Part shown: one piece after another, positions 55,027-64,000 of the stretch | Layout: every line of letters begins with the position of its first letter | How positions within the stretch are numbered: the stretch's first letter is position 1 | Assembly (NCBI RefSeq): GCF_030867095.1 | Contig: NC_081835.1 | Span: 21,894,501-21,958,500 of the forward strand | Length of the DNA stretch: 64,000 nt | Direction of reading: 5' to 3' | Origin: Alligator mississippiensis | Taxonomy: Eukaryota > Chordata > Crocodylia > Alligatoridae | Program-made: the position numbers and the translations under genes | The notes under the pieces: model-generated | What the model saw: only the letters and a program-made list of their open reading frames with translations | Database searches by the model: none | Told to the model about the DNA's origin: nothing

Positions 55027-56685
55027 TCAAGACATGGCTGAAAACCTGAAAAGATTAAAAGAAATCTTCTGACATCTCTGGGAAGGCAGAAGCTTCATTA
55101 ACTTCTTAAAGCACCTGACTTCTCTTGAGAGGAAGTCAGGAAAACTAAACAGGAAAAGCTGAAAGTTGTAACGGTATATGTGAATATAAAGGTTGAGCAA
55201 CTGAGAAAGGAAAGGATTCTTATGTACCCTTTATAAAACTATTTTCTTGGTTAACAATTAATTTTGAACATTTTAAATAAAGGATGTTATTATTAAACTA
55301 CCCTGCCTCCTTTATGTCAAGAGCAAAATCAAAATAAATATGAAGGAGACGTCTAACCTCATTCTTTGGAAGGCAAGTTGTTTTGTAAAACATGTTGTTT
55401 ATTATCAAATATTGTCAGGTATGTTGCACTATGTTATATTTAAAAAAACCCCAATGTTCTATACCCTTCATCAAATGAGGGAAGAATAGACCTAATTGTT
55501 TTGTTATTTCTTGGCTAAACGAGCCATAATATATACTAACCTCCCCCCACCCCCACACGCACACCATTTTAGCCTTTTTTTTGTCTTTAGAAAACAAAAG
55601 TGGCAGAGAAAAGAACCCAAGGACTTCATGGAAGCCCAATGCAGGCTATCTTGTTTCAGGCAGAAGAGCAGGACATTACCTGATTTTACAAATAATATTT
55701 TTAATGAGATAAAATTATTTTTTATACAATGAAAAGATATAGTTAAGAAGTTGCAAATGGGCTGAAATTGAAATTTAAATAATTTAAAATATTCAACTGC
55801 TTAACGCTGGGATTTAGCTTTAAAACATTCTTAAAAGTTCATTGTTTAAAATGTAGCACTAAGGAAAAAGTGATGACTTGAATATAGTGGAAATCCAGGA
55901 TATTAGAAAAAAAAGTCAGAATTTAATCCTTATTGTGAACTCTGAACTTTGGTAGCAAAATTAATTGACAGTTCTGCTTACTCATTCAGAACACTAGCTA
56001 TCCAACATGCTTAAGATTGCATTTTGGGCTAATATTTTTCATTGTTGAAGTTTTGTGAACACATTATAGATATTAATTGCTGTCACTTTTCTTGACAGCA
56101 ATAGAATGCCTGACAACTTCATTATGCAACCTTATACATTCTACGATTACATATTCAGCAAGCAGTTTGACTCAGTCCATTACTAACCATCTTTTTGTGT
56201 TAACTAGGACTAGATACAACAAGGTGCTGAGTTTCTACTCTAGAGTAGTGAATCTCTTGAACTTCGACTGACAGCAGTGTGACTGGAAACTGTTTAGTGA
56301 GTAAACAAATATAGGTTGTAATTGATTACAAAAGTATGTAAAATTAAATTCTGAAATTTATTATATGAATCATATTTTAGATTAAATTTAACAGCATTAT
56401 GAAAAAGTTCTCATTGTAATATCAGCAACGCAAATGTATAATGTTATAAGGAACCTAGGTACACAAGTTGCCATTCTGCATATTGCTATGGCATACATTG
56501 GCAATGTTTTAAAGCGTTTGAACATGCCAACAATTTTTTTCATTCCTTCAATTTCCATCATTTGATTTTAACCCATAAATGTATCTTTGAATAATACAAA
56601 AAAATCATAGTACATGATTTGAGCTGAACTTCAAAATCTTTCTCTTGATCAGTACTTTTACTACCAAACCATAGATAGAGAAAGG
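55027..56685. other. Unannotated stretch
   Basis: About 1.7 kb, AT-rich. No gene, RNA or repeat recognised. Confidence 0.5.
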
Positions 56686-56692
56686 ACACTAT

Positions 56693-57177
56693 GAGCTCGT
56701 TCAGATGAGAGTGCATGTGCAGTTTGTGGCGCCTCCATGTGCAGTTTGACGCACTACAAACCACACATGGCACACGTGAGCCCATTTGTCATGCTACTAA
56801 TTAGCAGCATGGCACTAAAATTTGACACTGGAAAATTCATTGTCAGGAAAAAACACCACGACAAAAAGTGATGTGATGCTTGCAAGAGTAGTATGCGCTG
56901 CCAGAAACGTAGCTTGGCCAGTGAGAGTGATGCTCTGGCTGCTGGCCAGTCTCTGTGTGTCCAGATCGGCATCACTGCTGCTCCAGGAGGCCCTAGGACC
57001 CCAGGTAAGGCTGCTGGGGCCAGACTTCCCTACACCACTCCAGCCAATTTGCTGTATGCTGGAGCGTGTGTGTAGGAACATGCCCTGGGGCAAAAAGCAG
57101 CGGCATAAATATGTGCTGCTGCTATTTATGTCTTGGGAAACATGCACTCCTGCATGTGTGTGCTCGTCTAGAGGCCC
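56693..57177. mobile_element. MITE-like element with inverted ends
   Basis: The left end GAGCTCGTTCAGATGAGAGT faces the right end GTGTGCTCGTCTAGAGGCCC, and GTGCATGTGCAG faces CTCCTGCATGTGTG. The middle is GC-richer than its flanks, with a small AAATATGTGCTGCTGCTATTT hairpin. Frames at 56815-57190 lie entirely within it and are not genes. No target duplication identified. Confidence 0.55.
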
Positions 57178-57189
57178 CCTTTATCTTTA

Positions 57190-58035
57190 ATTTTGGTAAA
57201 CACTGTGTATAGCACATAGGAACTTTATATAAACAGGTTTTTTGTTTCATTATGTTTTTATTACACAATGAAGGACAAAAATGCTGTTGAACTAATATTA
57301 GCTAATGGATATAGTATTCTGAAAAATAGATTTCTCCCTTTCCAATTTTATTGACTTTTTGTTTTCAAATGTAAAATGAATAAGCAAGGAAAATTTATCC
57401 TTTTTGCTTTGTGATGTGTTGAGCTATAGTTAAAAAAAAGAAAATCTACTGAGAGCTAAAAATAAAACATAAATGTCTCCAATCCTGGACTACTGGCTAT
57501 AATAAATAAGGGTATCCCTTGAAATTTGGATACAGTTCTATTTTACGGTCTATGATGAGGGTCTGTTTTAAGGAATACCTTTATAAAGAATTCATAAAGG
57601 TTGCGAAGATGCTTATATTTGTGAAACAGGAATACATCTTTTCTGTATGCCTTGTCTTCAGTGGTGTTTAAATTGTTGAAAAGATAGTCATGCCAGACAG
57701 TATAGGACATGCTGTGTCTTCTCTCTCTCCCCTCTCATCTCTTAGTCCTTTATAACTGTTATTTTGTGGTTTTTCTTTTATCCCTATGGAACTGCAGAGG
57801 TATTTAATATTTCCTAGACAGTTTGGAATTTTTTTTGAGCATATTGAAAATCAGGTTGGTAATGTTTATACTTATTTGCAATACATTTGTGTGTGTGTGT
57901 GTGTGTTTAAATACATTTTCAATCAAATTACAGATGTTTGAGTTATTGGTTATGAGACTATTGGCAAGCCTTGTGGTGCTTGACTCTTTGAGGGTGAATA
58001 GTTTCCAGGATTTAGTGTTTACCCCTGTGTAATCA
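57190..58035. other. Unannotated stretch with a GT run
   Basis: About 850 bases with a (GT)n run at 57888-57906. Nothing else recognised. Confidence 0.5.
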
Positions 58036-58084
58036 GGTCCAGGGAGAAGAAAGCTGACAGATGTGGGGCCATGAACACTTTTTA

Positions 58085-58335
58085 TGCCTCCTGAGGCTGG
58101 GGGGGCACGGCAACTGCCTGCAGGTGGTGGCAACGGGGGCATGGTGGCAATGAGTGGGGACCACCTGCAGGCAGCCATAATGATGTCAGTGGCGAGGTGC
58201 GGGGGGGGGGGGGGAGGGGGGGCAGAGGGCTGGTGCTGAGTGGTGATCAGCATCTGCCCGCAGTCACCTCCGGCAGTGTTGGTGGTGGGGAGGGGCGGTG
58301 GCAACTGCCCTCAGGCACCACCAGCAGCGTCAGCA
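58085..58335. repeat. GC-rich simple sequence with a strong hairpin
   Basis: CTGCCTGCAGGTGG (near 58110) and CCACCTGCAGGCAG (near 58162) form a 14-bp stem. A G14 run follows at 58200-58213, with GGTGG and GGCAA words around it. It may be the core of an unrecognised repeat. Confidence 0.65.
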
Positions 58336-58870
58336 GTGCCCAATCTCGGGGAGGGTGCATGTGGACCTGTGTGCACCCCCAATACATCACCAGTAATGGG
58401 GGCTGAGTCTCCTGAGATCCTGACTACTCCACTTTTCTTTTGACTTTGTCCAGCTTCATTGACTGTCCTGGAACAGGAGAATGAAGAAGCTGTGTTTTCT
58501 CAGCTCAGTTTCCTTCCCATTGAACTAATAGTTACCACATTTGCAGTTGTCAGAGTATGAGCCTAAAATTTAGAGTTTTCTTTTTCAAGTTTTTCCCTAT
58601 TCAATATTTACTTTCTCCTTAGGCAAACTTGCATTGGCCTCAGTGTGTCTCGCTAGAGGTAGAAGTACATAAAGATGGCTCAGTGTGAACAAAATCTGTT
58701 GTGAGTTCTAAGAAGACAATAACAACAGTTTGTTTAAAACGTCTCATTCTACACTGGAAGTCAAAACACAATAACACTGGATAAATGAAAAGAAAGTGAA
58801 AAATGAAAATGACAGTTTGGATTTTACTGTCCAAGAGAATGATTGTCAGAAAGTAACCAATTAAGAAAAG
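58336..58870. other. Unannotated spacer
   Basis: About 530 bases with no recognised feature. Confidence 0.5.
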
Positions 58871-58877
58871 TATATGA

Positions 58878-59262
58878 ATAATAATTGGCAGGCAAGGTTC
58901 TTTGAGTAGATGTGATATCTTTTATTAGACCAACTGAGTAGTTGGAAGAAAATTTTTAGCAAGCTTTTGGGTGCAGTCACCCTTCTTCAGGCACAGGGAA
59001 TCTCTGCTGGTCTGAAACTCCAAGGAATGAGAGAAGCTAAAATTGTGGCAGGATGTCAGTGAGAATGTAAATAGGTAGAAATTAGAAAGACAGAAATTAA
59101 AGCAGAGAAGGGAGGGGAAAGAAAGCAGGGGAAAAAGGCCAAAGGGAGATGTTGCAGTGATAGAATACAAGGTAGAAAAGAGGCTGTCTGTGAAAAAGAA
59201 AACAACTGGGGATCAGGAAAACAGGAATGAGAGAAGCATCCTGAGCATGACAGGATGTAATT
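58878..59262 (-). mobile_element. Penelope-like (tentative) repeat, long minus copy
   Basis: Read on the minus strand it matches 7910-8273 over about 350 bases: CAGCCTCTTTTCTACCTTG, TTACATTCTCACTGACATCC, CTCATTCCTTGGAG, CCTGAAGAAGGGTGACTGCA, CCCAAAAGCTTGC, GTTGGTCTAATAAAAGATAT and AACCTTGCCTGCC. It extends a little further upstream, to a CCTGTCATGCTCAGGATGC segment. The AATAAA is intact. No coding capacity. Confidence 0.8.
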
Positions 59263-59264
59263 AT

Positions 59265-60090
59265 TTAAAAAAAAATTAATATAGTTTCTTCCCTTGTTGT
59301 ATTGCTCCGTTAATTCTAATTGGGAGCCAGAATCTGCGTTGACTTAATGTTTCTAATCATTGGAATGGGTATTGTAATTGATTGGCTTGAAGAAAGAAAA
59401 TTTCCCAAACTTTTGAAAATGTTAAAATCATCTTATTTGCATGCTTTGAAAAGGAACAGTCTTTTATTTATGAAGATTTTATTGCATTTCATAACTTTTT
59501 TGTATTATGCTTTCTTTTGCACCATTATTTCAATCTCCCTTTCTGATTTCTTCTCTTCTTTTCCTCATTTTGCCTTGTGAAAAAGCAAGGCAGAAAAGAG
59601 AGGAAAGGAGAAGAGAAATTACAAAAATGAGGAAAGGAAAAATTATCATTTGCATTAAAAGTTGAAAAAACATATACTTTTGGAATATATTCAAATATTT
59701 TTGTGTTTAAAAATTTTAACCAACTATAATTTTTAGCTTGATTCTATCTCTGTATCTTGAACAGCTACTTACTATGTTCAAGCTTATAAGGGCCTTGCAA
59801 GAACTCCTGTATAGCAACTTAAGAAAAATCTGGGGAAACTGCCTACCAATAGGAGTTTGTCTGGTCTACTGTAGTGATGTACAGAAATATAAAAGATAAG
59901 TTGTATATTGTGTGTGTGTGTATGTGAAGTTATATTAGCTTGTCAGTGTACCATGTAGCATAGTTATAGAAACAAAAATATCTGAAATTTCTAGTTAATT
60001 TTTAAAGTAGTAAACCTGTGATTTATTTGATAGAGGCAAAGATTTCTTTGTCAGGTTGCTTCATGTCTTGCATTCGAAAGCGTATCAAAC
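59265..60090. other. Unannotated spacer
   Basis: About 830 AT-rich bases with a short GT run near 59912-59924. Nothing recognised. Confidence 0.5.
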
Positions 60091-60094
60091 CTGT

Positions 60095-60200
60095 ATCCCA
60101 ACTACATAGTGGTCCAGTAAAATATATTACCCTAAGAAATTCCTGCTCCTTGCATAATTTCTGGACGCTTATGGCTACAACATCACTCTTACACTACTAT
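60095..60200 (+). mobile_element. Penelope-like (tentative) repeat tail, old copy
   Basis: CCCAACTACATAGTGGTCC, AGTAAAATATATTACCCTA, CTTGCATAATTTCTGGACG and ATGGCTACAACATCACTC follow the tail in plus orientation. AATAAA has become AGTAAA. It resembles the subfamily at 52828-52970. Confidence 0.65.
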
Positions 60201-61785
60201 ATATTTGATAGACATCAGCATTTTTAATTGTTAATTTAATTGTTAATTCCTTGGTAAAGTTTATCGTAATTCAGTATAACGAGCACATTCTCATTGTTTA
60301 GCAAATAATGAGACGTATCACAGAGGCCCACTAGCTGTTGGGAGGTAATAAAGAATGGTTTATCATAAATTAAAATAACAACTTGGTTTCCATATTATGT
60401 GTCAATTGTTTTAGTGGCCATTAAGTGTCTTCTGTGAAATAACCTATCATGTAGTTATGCTGCATTTTCTTTTCTGCAGCAGTCAGTCACCCATCCAGTT
60501 ACTGATAAGTTTTTATATGATTTTCAGTATACCTTGATTTTCTGATTACTCAATAGAGTTGCCTTTTCAACTATGGGTATAGTTGCTTTAAGGCTCTGGC
60601 CAGCGTCTCCCAGTCAAAACTTCCAGTGACATGTTGGCAGTGTTCCTCTGCATGGAGTTGCTGAATGTTCAGTTAAGTATCAACCCTCATGTATTTCCTT
60701 TCTTAAGACCTACAAATACCAATAACATTTTGCATATTTCATTTCCAAAATTCATCATTCAGTCTAGACGTACTTGGATATTACAATAAAAAAATCCTTG
60801 ACAGATGCACAGCAGCCCCCATATACATTTGTTTGTAGCTTGTTATAAGCTAAAATATTGGGAGGTATAAAGGAAATTCCACACATACCTTAAATTAAAT
60901 GGTAGTGATATACAATAAGAAAAATTTAAGCAGTCTAAAAAATAATGTTCTTTTTAATAGAAATATGTAAATAAGATGAACATACAATAATATTATGATG
61001 ATGAATATAAAAGCCTAGATATCTGTGGAGACTGTATTATTTCCGGAAAATTGTACAGTGTATATCACAAGAATATTAGCGCTCTTGAAAATGTAGATAA
61101 TATAGTATTAAGGCAGAGCTAGGATTTAAAAGCATGCATTGTTAGGCAAAATACAAAATAGACAGTAAAAGTCAAATAAAATCCATTTCATGAGTCTTAA
61201 GTAATGTGGATAATGTGAGTCCATGATGTTGTTGTCAGCAGAGCACAGGTGGTGAGATGAGGCAGAAATCTTGAAAATAAACTAAACCTAATTTGGAACA
61301 GCCATCAGGAAGTACTTTATTCACAAAACAGACTATTCCTTATTCTCTGAGATCTTTAGGGAAGATACTAGAATAAAAAAAATGATATTCTGAGCATGTA
61401 TACTTGAATCCCCAAATCTTTTTATTTACTTTTGTTCAATAAAATAACATTTTAATATTAACTTTTTAAACAGGTAGCTTTAGAAATGAATATAAAGTGT
61501 ACATTTACAAACTATTCTTAAAAACAAGAAATTGTTGAGATGTAATAAATGTATTATTTTTAGTGCCAATAAATTGAATTAGATTTAAAAAAAAAACAAA
61601 CTATTGAAATTATATGAATTTGATCCTTATCCAGTGAGGCCCAACTCTGTTCTGGGCCTGAGTAAATTAATTAAATGAGTAAATCAGTGGAAATGGGTCC
61701 CAGAAAGGTTGTGAGAGGGGAGGAAATCCTTAAACGCCAGGCCAGGAAGTTATATTGGTGTTACTTTATACTTACTAATGTAATG
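60201..61785. other. Unannotated stretch
   Basis: About 1.6 kb of AT-rich DNA with no recognised gene or repeat. Confidence 0.5.
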
Positions 61786-61849
61786 TCTGTAGCTTCTGTG
61801 CTCCCCTCAGTGGGGAGAGTTGTGGATGGATTTCTTTAACTGTGCATAT

Positions 61850-62570
61850 TGTTTTAATGCACAGGGAATACAGTGTTTAAGAAAGAAAGTAGGATCGCTT
61901 TCAGGGGAATAAGGCAATATGCTGCATTTATTAAGAAATGCAAAATCCTTACTACAACTACAAAGACCTTAAATCATTACAGAATACAAAAGTTCTTGCA
62001 AAGTCTTACAGCTATAACTGGAGCCTTATCAAATTTAACAAAGTATTACATTACTGCACATACACCTACATACATACACACACTAGCATCAGGTTCTGCT
62101 GACATTAAGATGTTACCAGTTTTAGTTGCTCGAGTTAACTTGGTGGCCAGCTGAGCTAAGCATGAGGATGGAGTGGGGCATTTTTTCAAATACGTACCGA
62201 TGCTCCTCATTGTTGTTCCAGAAATCATCCAAAGACTTCTTAATCTTGCCCATTTTTATAGTTCATTTTAAGGAGGTGTCAGCTGCATGTTTGTGGTTAA
62301 ACAGCTTTCCTGTCTTCTGCATTGGCCAGAAGTTCTGTGTTGTTTAGATGTTCCGCATCAGTTAACTAATTTGCGTCAGTTGCATGTTTTGCATCATTGA
62401 GATGTTCCGCATTGGTTGTGTTGGTGGAATAACATCAGTTTTGGTTGATCTGTTTGGGTGGATTTCTTCACTTGGGATTATCTGTTTGCATCTTCGGCTG
62501 CTTCTCAAGGTGTGACATTTTCTTATCTTTTCCGTACGTATTTTTCCTTGCCTGACATATACATACCACA
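61850..62570 (-). mobile_element. Probable LTR, minus strand (LTR family 3)
   Basis: Read on the minus strand it has an upstream region with two TGCGGAACATCT words and CCAATGC motifs, a TATA box CTATAAAAATGGG, then AATAAA (opposite 61927-61932) about 320 bases later. This is the order expected of U3, R and U5. A possible start is TGTGGTATGTATATGTC at 62570. The other end and a target duplication could not be fixed, so the limits are approximate. No coding region. Confidence 0.5.
62253..62260 (-). promoter_or_regulatory. TATA box of LTR family 3
   Basis: TATAAAAA on the minus strand, about 110 bases downstream of a CCAATGC motif and upstream of an AATAAA signal. Confidence 0.5.
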
Positions 62571-63590
62571 TTTATACAAAACGAGGCCTACTAATCCATT
62601 AACCTGCTAACCTATAAAATAAGTTAAAAACAAGTTTTCAGCCCAGGTTTCTTATCCTAAATTATACATTTAAAATAAGATTTTATAAAAGCAAAAAAAA
62701 AAAAAAAAGACAAATAAACAATAATTGATGAAAAATAGTAAATCAATGACTAATTAATAAACAATAGCTGTTTATAAAAGCAAAACTACTTTTAATTCTA
62801 TTGTATTTAACTATAGTAGGATGATATGCAGGTGGGCTTAAGACTTGCATGAGCTCCCTCTGTCTTGCTCCCCAAGGCCCAGGCAGTGGAACCACACTGG
62901 TTTTGCTTTGATTTAGGGCATGTGGTACTTGAGGTTTGGGGAGTAAGCTGGCTTTCTTTCTATGTGAATTAAATTTTGCACTGATTATTTTTATTCAAGA
63001 GATAAATTGTAAGTGGAATTAAAATGTCAAGGTCTAGGCCTTTCTGCATACCTCTTCTTCCCCCCCCCCCCCATAAGACCTTTGCGCTAGGAGTATCTGT
63101 AAGGAGTGAGAGAGAGAGAATTTTCTTTAATTCATGGAGTAATCTGGGATCTGAGGCTGTTAAAGTGGCTCTGAGCCTAATATCTCCTTCTCCTATGCTC
63201 CCTGCCCACTCCAGATTCTGATTCACTGTGGCATACTGTAAATTCATGTAGCTTTTTGGATCACAGGGGGAGGGATTCACTACCTAGATGTCACCAAATG
63301 CTTTCTCCCTGCCATTTACTTCAGTACTACAGTGTCTCTCCTTCATCTGAGGTTCTTCAAGGCCATAGTGGAAAAGGATAGATTTAACCCCCAAATTTAT
63401 TTGATTCCAGGTAAGGAACACTTTTATGTAAGTGCTTTAGCCTACACATGCAGACCTGTATAACTACAACTTCACTGTGCAATGGATTTCAAGTTAAAGT
63501 ACACCTAAACTGCAGGCATTCTAATATTATAAAAGCATTAGTCTGTCCATAATGCTTTATTCACGCTCTGATTGGCTGACTGAAACAGTC
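62571..63590. other. Unannotated stretch with simple runs
   Basis: About 1 kb with a poly-A run (62692-62708) and a poly-C run (63059-63072). Nothing else recognised. Confidence 0.5.
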
Positions 63591-64000
63591 AGGGGGAGGG
63601 GAGGAGTGGGCCTGGGCCTGATGCAGGGGGGAGAAGGAGCGAGCCTGCGGGGGGGGGGGGAGAAGCTGGGCTGCCACGGTGGTGGGGTGGGGGAGCAACA
63701 GGCCGGGCTTGGTCCGGCCCGGCCCAACGTGGCAGCAGCAGGGGTAGGGGAGGAGCAGGCCTCCTCCCCCCCACTTGGGCCCAGGACCACTCCTCCCCAC
63801 CCATGTTGGCCCTGAGCCTGCTCCTCCCATCCCCCTGGCACCATGCTTCTCACTCCCCACCCCCTCCCGCCCCCTGCCGCAGTGGGCTGGCTTCTCTTCA
63901 CCCTTGGGCCCGATCCTTCCTTACATCAGGCCTGTGCCTGTTCCTCCCCTCCCCCTGCTGCTGCAGCAGGGAGGGGGAAAGTGGGCCCGGACCCCAAGTA
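63590..64000. repeat. GC-rich low-complexity tract at the window edge
   Basis: Repeated GGGGAGGGGAGGAG, GGGCCTGGGCCTG and their complements, with a G13 run near 63648-63660. Both strands give meaningless Pro/Gly-rich frames. It continues past the window end. Confidence 0.75.

Noticed and set aside
56815..57190. 110- and 122-codon frames on opposite strands
   Set aside because: Contained in a MITE-like element and mutually overlapping; no family resemblance.

Overview
This is vertebrate (amniote) nuclear DNA with no protein-coding gene I can name. Low coding density, CR1 LINEs with typical short 3' tails, many hAT and Harbinger-like MITEs whose ends read GGGCATGTCTACA-like, ancient MIR fragments and solo LTRs point to a reptile. 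The Chompy-like MITEs and overall repeat mix fit a crocodilian best (alligator or crocodile); this is inference, not a database match. Almost everything that can be supported is transposon-derived, so the window reads best as intergenic or intronic DNA around one unmethylated-looking CpG island at 44.05-46.1 kb. Layout: 0-0.84 kb is a solo LTR (minus) with a 5-bp target duplication. 2.55-5.38 kb is a long 5'-truncated CR1 LINE with a broken endonuclease/reverse transcriptase frame. 5.8-8.3 kb holds two short hAT elements, a CR1 tail and a Penelope-like (tentative) repeat. 9.9 kb is a MIR. 11.3-12.2 kb is a long foldback element. 14.8-16.8 kb is an LTR-like compound. 18.0-19.1 kb is a minus-strand degraded reading frame split by a hAT. 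22.7-25.5 kb holds a MITE, a Tigger-like element and a third CR1. 27.4-29.3 kb is an old CR1-clade LINE split by a second solo LTR of the first family. 29.9-35.0 kb is empty. 35.0-40.4 kb is a dense nest of MITEs, a Penelope-like insertion with a 13-bp duplication, and an LTR of another family. 41.4 and 46.3 kb carry two copies of a 145-bp block on either side of the CpG island. 48-60 kb carries more Penelope-like tails and two hAT elements, one 1.26 kb long. 61.8-62.6 kb is a probable minus-strand LTR, and the last 400 bases are GC-rich low-complexity DNA. The most interesting signals are these. (1) The Penelope-like repeat family carries a hammerhead-like RNA core whose helix shows compensatory changes between copies. 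(2) The first LTR family contains tandem hairpins in its transcribed R region, with a compensated base pair. (3) The 145-bp block is duplicated around the CpG island. (4) A foldback element with a second palindrome inside it, and several three-level nested insertions, can be dated relative to each other from their target duplications.
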